64,000 nucleotides of DNA, taken from positions 1,426,001-1,490,000 of the forward strand of contig NC_018215.1 of the NCBI RefSeq assembly GCF_000219625.1, written 5' to 3'. Below the pieces are notes generated by a model. That model searched no databases. It saw only the letters and a program-made list of their open reading frames with translations, and had not been told where the DNA came from. Made by a program: the position numbers and the translations under genes. Position 1 is the stretch's first letter. Every line of letters starts with the position of its first letter. The DNA comes from Zymoseptoria tritici IPO323. Lineage: Eukaryota; Ascomycota; Dothideomycetes; Mycosphaerellales; Mycosphaerellaceae. Shown here one piece after another: positions 30,447-41,300 of this stretch.

Positions 30447-30617
30447 TGTTGTGGATTATTAGACTAACTATTAGTGAAGTGCACGTAACTAGTGCTAAGG
30501 CATTCCCACACACAGATAGCTAAAGTGAGAATCTCACACTTAAGATTCTCTCTATATAACAATATATACCTGCTAATCAGAGGTCTTCTTCCACTCAGCT
30601 TGAGTCCAATTACAACA
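30447..30617 (+). repeat. 3' LTR of the copia element
   Basis: 171 bp, TGTTG...CAACA, followed by the ATATG target duplication at 30618-30622. See the 5' LTR for comparison. Confidence 0.95.
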
Positions 30618-30622
30618 ATATG

Positions 30623-31022
30623 GACGTCACGGCCTACGCGCCGTCATCGGCGAAAGAGCTTCAACCCCTCACACAACGCCCGACCCACCCGCAACAAACT
30701 CGACCCAAACGGGAAGGTGGTTGCTGGCACTATCACTGGGTGATGGACTCTTACGATGAGCCAATTAATCGTCTCTCGATCAAGACTTTGGCAAGACTGT
30801 TTGATCAATTTCCTTCCTCTCCATATCCCACCAACCTCGTCGGCGAAGAAGTACGTTCCGCGGGGAGTGCTCATCGATAATTCGCATTTGCACTTCTTCG
30901 ATCGTCATCAACAAACGGTACATTGATTCCCGGATTTACATCGCATTCGCGCTGTTGTCCTCTGCAACTCTTACATCTGCCAACCATCCTCGACTGCGAC
31001 CTCCATCTGCGATTGACTAAAA
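30623..31022 (+). promoter_or_regulatory. Upstream region of the amidase gene
   Basis: 400 bp between the copia target site and the amidase ATG. A short open frame (30620-30880) has no domain. The retrotransposon therefore cuts off anything that once lay farther upstream; LTR-derived transcription of the amidase would be possible but is speculative. Confidence 0.45.
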
Positions 31023-33025
31023 ATGACCGACTGGAAGGCTGCCGGCCAGGCCAAAGCCAAATCTCTCCTCGATCTCATTCCGTCCGAATGGCGGATCTCC
31101 TCGATCCCCTCTGCCGAACAGCAACGCGATGTGACTGGGGATTACATCCAGCAATATCTCAGTCAGTCTGAGATCAAGATCACAGAAACCGATGCCGTGG
31201 ACATCGTGCAGAAGACTTCAAGTGGAGAGTGGAAAGCGGAAGAGGTCGCAAAGGCGTTTTGCCATCGTGCAGCGGTCGCGCATCAGTTGACTAGCTGCCT
31301 GCATGTGAGTTTTCGCATGGAGCGTAAGCTGCCTTGCTCGACTAGTCAAGCTGACTCGATTCCGGCAATGTAGGAGATCTTCTTCGATGCGGCCATTGAG
31401 GATGCAAAGAAGCTGGATCAGTTTTTTCGGGAGAACAAGAAGCCTATAGGACCATTGCATGGACTGCCAGTCTCGCTCAAGGATCAATTTCACGTGAAGG
31501 ATGTCGAGACAAGTATGGTAAATATGCCTCGAAAGCTCTTGTCAAAGTCATCAGCCTGACCAGTCCGCGATAGGGATACGTCGGATGGCTTGGAACGTTC
31601 GAGGGCAAGAAAGGCACAGGTAAAGAGAAGAAGTTCGAGTCAGAGATGGTCAAAGAGTTGAGAGCATTGGGAGCTACACTGTATGTGAAGACCAGTGTTC
31701 CGCATACATTGATGTGTGGCGAGACCATCAACAGTAAGTTCGAGGCCGGAATGATCCACGGCGGACATTGCTAACTTCGTTAAACCAGACATCATCGGCT
31801 ACACGCAGAATCCGAAGAACCGCAATCTGTCCAGCGGCGGCAGTTCTGGTGGCGAAGGAGCTTTGATCGGTGCTCGAGGAAGTGTCGTTGGCTTTGGCAC
31901 GGGTAAGTTTCTCCCTCATGGCTTCTACCCTCTTGGTCTGACCATATGATAGACATCGGCGGCTCCATCCGCATTCCCGCTGCCTTCAACGGCCTCTATG
32001 GCATTCGGCCGTCAACCGGCCGTCTCCCATACGAAGGCATGGCAAACAGTATGGACGGCCAAAACAGCATCCTGTCCGTTGTGGGCCCCCTCGCAACCAC
32101 CGCCTCCGGCCTCCGTCTCGTCACAGAAGCTCTACTCTCCACCCAACCCTGGCTCCACGACCCTCTAGTCCACGAGATCCCCTGGCGTTCGGAAGCCAGC
32201 AAGCTCCCAGAAAAGCTGTCCTTCGCCGTCCTGCGCCACGACGGATCATGCGCTCCCATGCCACCCGTCTCCCGTGCCATCGAAATCGCAGTCAAAGCAA
32301 TGCAAGACCTCGGCCACGAAGTCATCGAGTGGAAACCCGACCCACCCCACGCGGAGCTCACCAAGATCTGCGTCACCTGCTGGGGTTTCGACGGAGGCGC
32401 CGACTGCCGACATGCATTCGAATTGTCGGGAGAGCCGAGCGCACCGCAGGTCATTGTCGACCAATCTGAGCAGGCCAATGCTTCGGATATCATGGCTGCG
32501 AATGTGACGAAAAGAGAGTTGCAGAAGCGGTATATGGAATACTGGAATTCCACCGCGAAGCTGGCGAAGACGGGACGACCGGTCGATGCCATCATCTGTC
32601 CGCTGGCACCTTTTCCGGCTGCCAGACCGGAGGGATTCCTGTAAGAAAATTTAAGGGCAGAAGGCCTGCAGCTGTCCGAGGTTGTCTCTCGGGCTATGCT
32701 AGCGGGTCTCTGTCTGTCTTCACGCCCTGTGTCCGACCCATTGCTAACCTTTCTGCCCTTCTGTAGGTACTACGGCTACAGCGTCTTCGTCAATGTGCTG
32801 GACTACACGAGTGTAGTGGTGCCAGTCACGAATGTGGACAAGAAGGTGGACGTGAAGAGGACGGACTACACACCTGTTAACGAGACAGATCGGAAGGTGC
32901 AGGAAAATTATGATCCGGAGATCTTTGATGGCGCTCACGTCTCCATCCAGTTGGTGGGTAGGCGACTGCAGGAGGAGAAGATGATTGCCCTGGCGGACTA
33001 CGTGGGCAAGGCTCTGCACGGCTGA
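31023..33025 (+). CDS. Amidase-signature family hydrolase (acetamidase/FAAH-like)
   Basis: Six exons: 31023-31304, 31374-31517, 31574-31733, 31789-31902, 31953-32640 and 32767-33025, giving 548 residues; all introns are GT-AG. The Ser-cisSer-Lys triad is visible: Lys130 in PVSLKDQF, the cis-Ser near 214 in SSGGSSGGEG, and the nucleophile Ser238 in GTDIGGSIRIPA, with the correct 24-residue spacing. The enzyme hydrolyses an amide bond; the closest general class is fungal acetamidase-like proteins, but the substrate cannot be fixed. It has no signal peptide and so should be cytosolic. The fifth intron (126 bp) is longer than the others (50-69 bp). Nearest left neighbour is the copia element. Confidence 0.9.
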
Positions 33026-34070
33026 ACGTCTAGGGAACAGACGAGAGCATGTAGCATCTGATGCAGCACGTCGAGTGTGTTCAGCAACGAGGCACGACCA
33101 ACAAGGCGACATGCTGAGAACTGTGTTCGCCAGGTGAAGATTTCGTTATGCGTGAACTCATGGTATGATCCGTGTTGTCCTTACGTGGCTGTAACTATCG
33201 CGACATCAGAAACAGGCGAATGCAAGGTTGGTGCAGGTTCTGCATGAGACTGAGGATTCAGTGCTCGCCTCCTCGACGGCGTGCATTGTCTCCCATACCA
33301 CCGCAGTCCGGGACATGCTCGTCCTCCGCGGAAGGTATAACCGAGTCTGTACACGCGTACCTCCGTCGACGACATGTACAATTCAAGGTTGAAACAAAGA
33401 TGTGAGACAGGCTTGGTAGGCACAAGCCGTGCAGGGTCTGAGTTTCCGTGGCGTTTGGAAAGGCGTTGGGCTGATGTCTCGAGTGTACCAAGGCATGAGG
33501 TTAGACGACGAAGCTTTTGAGCTCTTGCGGAGGTGGAAGTCTAGCCGCGCCACGACTGCACGCACAACCACGATGGCTTGATAATCGACCATGCATGTTC
33601 TGGACTTTGTGGTTGGTGAGGCGTTTTTATGGACGAGATTGTGGATTTTTGCGAGACATGGGGTTTTGAGGCGTACGTGTACAATATACGTATGCTGTCT
33701 GATCACGTCAATGGCTTCATGTAGGCAATGTCGACAGCTGCTGTTCTTCATAAATGATTCAATGATGTATAGTGATTTGGCAAGATTGCAAGAATAGCCT
33801 ATCTTCCGAGGAAGCGGCGGTTTTGAGTACAACGGGAAGCGATTGTATGCCCTTCGTTGGCCCATTGCCTGCAAGTGGGTCTGAGCAAGAGTGCGAGGAA
33901 GACTGTCAAACAAACCTTCTTTGTGGACTGTTCAGGCAAGAAACGAGAGAGCTCCAGAAAGCGGTCGAGTTTTGTCTGTTTCGTCTTGCGAATTTTCTTC
34001 TCTTCTATGTGACTTGTGAACGACTTTTGCATGTTCCAGATATTCCGTCCATGATGGAAAAACGGCCTCT
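33026..34070. other. Intergenic between convergent genes
   Basis: About 1 kb after the amidase and before the 3' end of the GMPPA gene. Short frames on both strands lack domains. Both 3' UTRs should lie here. Confidence 0.5.
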
Positions 34071-35577
34071 TTACATGATAACCTCGTTGGCGACATCCTG
34101 CAATTCTGGTTAGCAAATTGATCCCAGTAGAAAAGCGATAACGACGGCACTCACCCTCTTCAACTCCTTATACGGCAAGCACACACAGTTCTGCACCCGT
34201 ACTTCATCCGCCACCGCACACTCCTTGCCCAAGATCGTTATGCTCTGCACCTTAACTCCGTTCTTCACCACGCTCGTGCTGTGTTCCCTGACCGGCGTAG
34301 GCGTACCCTCGACTCTTGCCCAAGCTCCCACTCTGCTGTTCCATCCGATGATTGAGTACAACACACACGCATCGTGGCGAATCTCTGCATCCTCCAGAAC
34401 GATAGACTCCTTTATGCGGACTCCCGCTCCGATCACAGCGCGAGGACCGACAGATACGTTCGGACCGAGCTTGGCGGTGGGGTCGACTTGCGCGGAAGGA
34501 TGAATGAATACGGGTGGCAGAATGTTAGCGGAAGGCTTGGCGAGCTCGTCTGATTGCTGCTGGAACGCCTTCATCAGGTAGAGAGCGTTGGCGGGCACTG
34601 CGGAGCCTGCAGTCTTGATTTGGCGCCAGAAGTCCTTGGTCTCGAGGACATAGAATTGACGGCTGTCAGCCAAATCGGAGAGAATGTCCTGTTCCAAACG
34701 GATGACTTCGTTCTTGGTGTTGTCGTCATCATCGTCACCGGTTGCAGGGGTGTATTGGGCGTCGAGGTTGTCGGAAGATGGGTATGACAGCAGACGAGGT
34801 CGGTCGGCGCGGCGTTTGATGGCCGACTTGATGGAGGGGAAGATGGATTCCGTGGAAAAGAGGTAGACGCCGCAGTTGATCAGGTTGGAAATGTGGGATT
34901 CTGGCTTCTCGACGTAGTGCAACACGCGCTTAGTATGAGCATCGCTGACGATGCAGCCGAAGTTGGTAGCCGCATCGTTGGATACGCGGGTGCCGAGGAT
35001 GATGGCTTCTGCGTCCTTCTCCTCGAACAGGCGGAGCATTTGCTCGAGCGGGAAGGAGCAGCACACATCGGCGTTGAGCACGAAGAAGCGATCCGGTCGG
35101 CCTTTGAGGATAGCATCGCGGAAGTGGTAGAGTCCACCGGCGGTTCCCAGCGCTTGGTACTCGCGGAGGTACTTGATGCTGATATGAGGGTGGGTACGAG
35201 AGCAGTCTTTGATGAAATCCCGGAAGACAGACTCGTCGTAGTAGCCCACGATGAAGACCTCGCGAATCTCAGGTACGCGAGTGATGGCGGCGAAGCAGTG
35301 CTCGATGATAGGGTGACCCGCGACTTCGAAGAGAGGCTAGGAACACGATCAATGGTTGTTCATGTAGAATGGTATGTTCTTGGTGCAGTATACCTTGGGC
35401 AGATCCAGCGAAAGTGGACGGAATCGTGTGCCTCGCGAAGGACCACCGACCTGTCATCTGTTCAGCTCGTTGTCCACATATTTCATCTCATCGCTTGTCT
35501 TTCTGTACCAAAATGACGGCTTTGGTCACTGATCCTCCTCCTGTCTTTCCACGCGTAGGAATTTGCAACGTGGCCAT
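34071..35577 (-). CDS. gmppA: GDP-mannose pyrophosphorylase A-type protein (GMPPA)
   Basis: Exons 35577-35509, 35450-35394, 35336-34155 and 34097-34071 give 444 residues. The nucleotidyltransferase signature is assembled across the first two introns (KAVIL, then VGGPSRGTRFRPLS, then PLFEVAGHPIIEH). VLNADVCCSFP and VEKPESHISNLINCGVYLF follow, and the C-terminal third is a left-handed beta-helix of hexapeptide repeats. GGPxRGTRFRPLS is typical of the alpha subunit, not of catalytic GMPPB/Psa1 (GGYGTRLRPLT). In animals GMPPA binds GDP-mannose and regulates GMPPB, which makes GDP-mannose for glycosylation and cell wall mannan. The last exon encodes only eight residues (DVANEVIM) plus stop, which brings the C-terminus to the family length. 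Confidence 0.9.
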
Positions 35578-36508
35578 GGTGTGTTCGGCTTGGAGGGTAT
35601 TTCGAAGGGCCGAAGCGGAGGGAGAGAAAGATGCGGAGGGCTGAATGAAGCTATACGCGGGACAATGGTGAGCTCGGTCGAGAGGGGGGATCCTGGTATG
35701 GTTCGTGTGCGGTGTAGGTAAAGTTGTCGCGTTCGCCGCAAGAACTTCGGTGCTCCGCGTCCAAGGGGTCTGTCATGTGCAGATTCGCAGAAACCCCACC
35801 AGCGATCGCAGTGCGGATTCGCGGAGCTATACCCGTCCCAAGTGTTCTCTCTCGCTCTCCGCCGAACATCCATCTTCTCTTCTTCTTCCATCACAACAAA
35901 CACAACAATGTCAACACTTGTCTTCATCCGAGAATTCTTTGTCGAGGACATGGCTCTCAGCGCCACGTCGAGGTACACGTCGATGAAGTCGTAACACGCG
36001 GACGCAGTGCTCCCTCGAACCTGAACTGCCTGATCGACCGCGTTGGACTTGACCTCGCCGGCGTGAGCATTGCATTCAAGGACAGGGAGGACTGACGATT
36101 CGGTGGCAGGAGTGCGGCATTGCAAGATTCACGACATTGTGCTCTCCGCAGAATGCTGCGCCGCCATCTCCTAACCGAGCGCCGCCAAATTATTTCATGC
36201 ATGCATTCCAACAGTTAAAGTCATTTTCCCTTTTACCTCGTATCCTTTTCGTCCTTTTTCAAGCAAATATCGGTTTTCCTTGGTGCGGTAAGATATACGT
36301 TGAGCAAATGACAATCCGCCTCAATCACGCCTTACAGCGGGACACCTTGGCATAGGAATGTTGCACAACATCGAAAGCTGGACGACACTTCGCAGACTTT
36401 ACACATGCACTACAGGCTCTGGACTCGACACTTCTCAGGCGCACTGCGGACGCGTGCACGACCATCATACCTGCGCATGATTGGCGCCCACTTCATACCA
36501 CGTACACC
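35578..36508. promoter_or_regulatory. Divergent upstream region, 0.9 kb
   Basis: Lies between the GMPPA start and the frameshifted secreted-protein gene and should hold both promoters. Frames on both strands within it have no recognised domain. No specific sites seen. Confidence 0.4.
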
Positions 36509-37233
36509 ATGCATTCTTTCAAAACATATTTGTTCGCAGCAGCGCTCGTCGTCAGCTCCACCGCGCACTCTCGCTCGCTTCCTTCTGCGCTCATCAACAA
36601 TGGCCATGAGGCCCAACACCAGATCTTTCTGCCATCCACGGAATCTCGGAAACTCAATGACAACGACAATATCGCTACTCAACCATACGTCTGCCACACT
36701 ACCTTCCCCCCCTCCGCGTCCTGGCTCCCCTTCGAAACACTCTGGTCCGTCAATGCTGAACAACTTCTCTCCTCCAACGGTGGAGACACCTACATTACAC
36801 ACTACATCCAGTCCGCCCTTCTCTCGACCGGCTTCATCTACCGACTCGACCCGCGCCTCCTGCTCGCTTCAATGATGGAACCAAAGCCTCCGCACCATGC
36901 GCTTGTCCCGCTGATGGAGGAGAGTGCGTGTGTGGAATCATGCAAGTGCCTCATGGCGGAAGCTTCAACGAGAAGGATGCCGAGAAGTCGGTGAATTGTA
37001 TGATAGGGGCTGGAGGGGATGCGCTTATGCACGCGATGAAGACGGAGGGGTTAAAGTCGGATGCATTGCTGCTGGCAGGAAAGAGCAGGATGAGAGATGT
37101 GCTTAGGAGGTTTGAGAAGGTCGTGGGCAAGGTAAAGGGAAAGGGAGAGGAAATGGGGCGATTTGAGATGGATTTGGTGAATCGGTTGATGTGGTGGAAT
37201 GGGAGAGGGAAAGGATTCGACGGGTGTTTGTGA
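36509..37233 (+). pseudogene. Secreted lysozyme-like-fold protein, frameshifted
   Basis: The first frame from 36509 starts with a clear signal peptide (MHSFKTYLFAAALVVSSTA) and runs through LWSVNAEQLL and YRLDPRLLLAS, as in small fungal secreted proteins with a lysozyme-like helical core. Near 36870 conservation jumps to another frame, which continues NDGTKASAPC...ECVCGIMQVPHGGSFN and ends at TGA 37231-37233. No GT-AG intron explains the shift, so a 1-base deletion (or 2-base insertion) is the simplest reading. It falls where relatives have their conserved MQES-type motif. With the frameshift, the first frame ends at 36994 after 161 residues. The gene could be a pseudogene or carry a sequencing error. 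The family assignment is from memory of the GxMQ pattern and is moderate. Confidence 0.5.
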
Positions 37234-38238
37234 ATGAGGTTAGATTTCGTGAATGAGGTTGGATTGGAAACCGGTGCTCTCTCGTGTCGTGGCAGTGTTT
37301 TTGATTAACCTTCATTGCTAAGGTAGACTCGTTCTTGGCCGTGTAGTGCTTACAAGTCGTCAGAATCATCGCGGGCCAATGCCCAGTTCACGATCGCTCA
37401 CAATTTTTCCAAGTTCGTCACTCTCACAATGCCATTCGCTCGGTCCATTCATCGCGATCGCTGTCCATGCAGCCGCTCGTTTTCGCCTTCGTCATACCAC
37501 CAACCCATTTCCACAGTGCGCTCGCTCATTGCGGAAGCGATATGAAAAGGAGGCTGGCATTAGCCCAACATCCACGTCTGCCACGAGCCCTCCACGAGGC
37601 GACCCGAAGAATCACGAAAGCTCCGATGGAAATATTTCACGGGTGGCAGACTTGCATACGGCATGCCCGACGACCGTTGCACTAATGCCGCAACGCAGCG
37701 CTTTTTCATCCACACAACGCCCGACCCAAACTTCTCCAACATCACCTTTCCGGGTTTTCGTTGGCGGTTGCCGAGGAGGATGGAAAGTTGGCAACGGCAA
37801 TTCGAACCGTTTGCGGCAATGTGCTTCTATCTCCTACGCCGGCTATGCAGGATGGGAATAGCACATCGGGCGCGGAGGTGATGATCGCTGCTCCGGAACC
37901 TGGTCGAGACACAGGACGTGACGTCGGCGTGCTGCTGTAGTGCCGTTGTAGCCTGTAGTCACTTCACCACTGGCTGAAAAGTGATTGATCGATGGCTTCG
38001 GATACTTTGCCTGTGCTTCCTAATTCTTTTCTCATCTTTGGCTCTATGCTGCCGACTCATACTGGCGTCTGCCGGCGCTCTTTTACTCCCTCTCTCGAGA
38101 CTTCTAGAGGCAGTTGCGGAACGCTCTTGCCGACTGCTCTGTGGCGGCGTTTGAAGGCGCTGTATGACCTCCTACCTCTCCCACCGCGCATTAAGACGAT
38201 TGCCTATCCTGGCGTGTTGTCCGGCACCCCTTGGTGGC
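37234..38238. other. Intergenic, 1 kb, no supported gene
   Basis: Frames of up to 171 codons (37346-37861, +) exist, but they are Ser/Arg/Pro-rich without domains and overlap other frames on both strands. Holds the 3' flanks of the neighbouring genes. Confidence 0.5.
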
Positions 38239-39441
38239 CTAGTCAAGGTCATCTCCTGGAGCGCCGACATGCGCCTCCTTCTTGGCTGCCTCTGCCGGCT
38301 CGACTTGCTTTGCAGCTTTGTCGTCCTTCGGAAGAAGGGTGAAGACGACGACGAAGAGCGGCTCGTCGGTGGCGCGGTTTTTGAGCACGTATCTGATGGA
38401 GTGCGAACTTTTGTGTTAGCGAAATTAGTGAATGTCGTCCGGCGATTTACAAAAGATAATCGAGGGATACATGTGAAGTGATGGAGTAAGGCATGAGGGC
38501 ATATAGGGGCATAAAGGAGCTTAGTGTCAGAATCTCGATCCGAGGTCACGTACCGAAGTGGCTGTAAGAAGGACGGTTAGCAAAGTCCACAAGGTAGCGG
38601 GAAATATCGCCAGCTTACCTGTCCGTCCCAGTAGGATATGATAGGTATGGTAATGCCCGGTAGTAAGCTGAACCCAGGCAATCTCAGCGCAAAGTCTAGA
38701 CAGCCACGGCGTCAGCGGAATTCTCGCGGAGTCGAAACCTCACTTCCTTGAATGTTTGATCTTACCGTTGAAGTCCAGATATGGGTTGAAGAAATCGTTG
38801 GAATACTCCCGTCCCTTTTCAAACGTAAAGTCTTTCAAATGCTGCTCGGTCAAAAAGAACTTTTGTCTTGCGGGTCCTTGATCTGGGATTTTCTGCGCGG
38901 CTCGCACTTCCTTTCCATCTCCATCTGCGCCTTCTTCAAACACCAAGACATCCTCATTCGCTCGCTTCTCCTCCACTTTCTCCTGCTCACCGTCGTCTCT
39001 AGGACCAATCCGTAATGTGTTGATGGAGCTCAGGAGCGGTCCGTATAAGTACGGCTCGTCCGCCTGAACGTCTCCATACAATCCCGGATCGATGAACCAT
39101 GTGGCAATCTTGAACGCTTGGTTGAAGCCTGGCGGTAGCTTGTCGCGAATCGGATGGTCAAAGTCATTTCCGAAGACTACATCATGGCCATTCAGATCTT
39201 TCTTTGGCGTGAAAGTGAAGGCGAGCGAGTAGAGATCATGAGTATGCTTGGAATCGGAGAAATATGGAGAAGTCTTGGGCGCGCTTTGTGGAAGTCCGCG
39301 ATAATTCTGAACACGTATGCGTAGAGATGCGGTGAGATGCTCGGAGGTGATATTGGTGGCCTCTTCCGAGTTCACGGAGATGGGACTCTGATCGGTATAG
39401 TTGGGTCCAGCCGTGACGGATAGTATGTAGTTGTCCGCCAT
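38239..39441 (-). CDS. DUF1769/UPF0590 family protein with an 8-nt microexon
   Basis: Exons 39441-38766, 38695-38619, 38561-38554 and 38392-38239 give 304 residues. The long first exon has the family features (KTSPYFSDSKHTHDLYS, FGNDFDHPIRDKLPPGFNQAFKI, WFIDPGLYGDV, ADEPYLYGPLLSS). Downstream exons supply DFALRLPGFSLLPG, SYWDGQ, then PLR from the 8-nt exon, then YVLKNRATDEPLFVVVFTLLP. The family is fungal, of unknown function, and predicted to be soluble. The microexon is bounded by a strong acceptor (CTTACAG after a GCTAAC branch) and a GTACGT donor. Without it the conserved QPLRYVLKN segment cannot be formed. A simple ORF reading stops after 233 residues and misses the C-terminal third. Confidence 0.85.
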
Positions 39442-40092
39442 GGTGTCGATAGACTGGTATCTCCTTGTTCGCGCGCGACGTACTTATTCTCCTAGCGTCT
39501 TGATTTGAGATTTGGAGACTTCCGGGGGGTGTTCTGCGGCGTGATGCTGTGGGTTGGGAGGCGTCCGATCTCGAGAAGTCTGTCGGTTTAGATCCATCGC
39601 ACTCCAAAATTACGTCATGGCTGAAGTCGACGATAAGCTCTTATCAGCGATATCACGTGCTCGTTCGGCTCCGAAGCTAGGCTAGACCAGCCTTGGCGAC
39701 GCCCAGGTGGCTGCACTTCTGCTGCAAGGACAGGCTTCACTTCCTCTCCGTTTTCTCCTTCCTCCAACTTCACCTCGGCATCAAGGTCGACTCCGGGTCG
39801 ACATGCTTCGAATCTAGTGAAATGCACGCGCAATGTACACAGGCTGTCAAGCCGAGTACGTAGTTGAACTTGCAGCGCATCGATCTGCTAGCAAGGCATG
39901 GCAATTGTTGCGCGGAGATGGATCGCGAGGACTACCACCCTCGAGCTCGACGACAGTCACCCGAAGTATATAACCTCCGACTATGCCACAGGTCAGCAAC
40001 ATCCATCATCCACATTCAATCAGCATTTCACATCTCCAAGCCTCCTAAACATCTTCCTCCCGCATCTTCCTCCCCCCTCCACCTCTCTCAAC
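39442..40092. promoter_or_regulatory. Divergent upstream region of the DUF1769 and subtilisin genes
   Basis: About 650 bp. The subtilisin side has a consensus TATA box at 39967-39973 followed by a CT-rich leader up to the ATG, suggesting a strongly inducible promoter. Confidence 0.6.
39967..39973 (+). promoter_or_regulatory. TATA box of the subtilisin gene
   Basis: TATATAA 120 bp upstream of the ATG at 40093, with a pyrimidine-rich stretch (40040-40090) between them. The position is normal for a fungal core promoter with a leader of roughly 60-90 nt. Confidence 0.65.
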
Positions 40093-41300
40093 ATGCAGAC
40101 CTTCTCCCTTCTTCTGGCTGCCCTGCCGGCAGTGCTCGCCCTTCCCTCAATCGACAAGAGGCAAACAGCCAACACCATTCCAGGCTCATGGATTGCTCAA
40201 GTCAATAACGATGCCGTTCTCTCCAAAGTGCTCGGAACTGTCAAGACCATGACCGGCATCAAGCCCACGCTGCAGTACGACATGGGCTCATTCAAGGGTT
40301 TCGCCTTCGATGCTCCCGAAACTGTGGTCGACATGCTCTCTGCCATCGGCGCTCTCAAGCACGTTGAGCCCGATACCATGATGTCCATCAACATGCCCAT
40401 CGCCGAGGCCACCGAGGAGCCCGCCTACCTTCAAGATCGCGCCATGGTCACCCAATCCAACGCTGCATGGGGCCTGGCTCGTATTTCAAACAAGAAAAAC
40501 GGCACTACCAACTACAACTACGACAACTCGGCTGGAGCCAACGTCGTGGCCTACATGATTGACTCCGGTATCAACGCCAACCACACCTTATTCGAGGGCC
40601 GTGCCACCCAGGGGCCTACATTCGTTGACGGCGAGGACGGCAATGACAACAACGGACATGGAAGCCACACCGCGGGGACTGTCGGCTCCTCCAACTACGG
40701 AGTCGCCAAGAAGGCCACTCTGATTGGAGTGAAGGTCCTCAACGTGAACGGCACCGGCAAAACATCAATCACAGTGAAGGGCATCGAGTGGGCCGTGAAC
40801 GACGCCAAAGCCAAGGGCATCACTGGCAAATGTGTCATGTCCATCTCCATCGGCGGCAACGCCAATGATGCCGCCAACAGTGCCGTCAAAGCCGCCACCG
40901 ATGCTGGCATCTTCGTCGCTGTCTCAGCGGGTAACAACAACGTAGACGCAAGCCAGCAATCTCCCGCCTCTGCGCCTTCCGCCTGCACCGTCGGCGCGAC
41001 CGACACGACCGACACCAAAGCCAGCTTCTCCAACTACGGCTCGATGGTCGACATCTGGGCTCCTGGTGTCAGCATCAAGTCTCTCTGGAAGGGCTCCAAC
41101 ACAGCCGTCATGACCGCCTCCGGACCAGCCAGGCGACTCCTCACGTTGCTGGATTGGCCGCGTACTTGATCGGCCAGGGCGTCAGACTTTCGCCTACGGA
41201 CATGTGCCAGAAGATTAAGGACATGTCGCAGAAGAATCTTATCAAGGGACTTGACGCCAACAGCGTCAACTACCTCGCCTACAACGGCAACGGCCTTTAG
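40093..41300 (+). pseudogene. Secreted subtilisin-like protease (S8, proteinase K type), frameshifted at the active-site serine
   Basis: From the ATG at 40093 come a signal peptide (MQTFSLLLAALPAVLA), an I9-type propeptide (about 25-115) and a proteinase K-like catalytic domain with Asp157 (MIDSGIN), His189 (GHGSHTAG) and the oxyanion Asn281 (SAGNN). At 41122-41123 the frame is lost by what looks like a single missing base inside the GTS motif. The rest (SQATPHVAGLAAYL onward) is intact in the next frame and ends at TAG 41298-41300. With the base present the protein would be about 402 residues, normal for secreted fungal S8A proteases. As given, translation runs out of frame from the serine motif and stops at 41169, lacking the nucleophile. 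No intron fits. It is either a recent pseudogene or an assembly error. Confidence 0.85.

Larger units (their letters stand above)
24260..30617 (+). mobile_element. Complete RIP-inactivated Ty1/copia LTR retrotransposon
   Basis: 6,358-bp element with 171-bp LTRs (24260-24430 and 30447-30617) that begin TGTTG and end CAACA, flanked by a perfect 5-bp target duplication ATATG (24255-24259 and 30618-30622). Internal order is gag, protease, integrase, reverse transcriptase, RNase H, which is the copia (Pseudoviridae) order. All frames are broken by TAG/TAA stops at expected Q/W codons. The LTRs differ at about 16 positions, all transitions and nearly all at CpA/TpG, so divergence reflects RIP rather than age alone. 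About 1.2 kb between pol and the 3' LTR is unusual cargo. It inserted between the secreted-protein gene and the amidase. Confidence 0.95.

Noticed and set aside
30620..30880. 86-codon + frame right after the 3' LTR
   Set aside because: Its ATG is created at the insertion junction (ATATGG) and the product has no features.
37346..37861. 171-codon + frame
   Set aside because: Low-complexity Ser/Arg/Pro-rich, no domain, overlapped by frames on both strands.
41100..41140. Programmed ribosomal frameshift in the subtilisin gene
   Set aside because: No slippery heptamer or downstream structure, and no precedent in the family; a 1-base deletion or sequence error is simpler.
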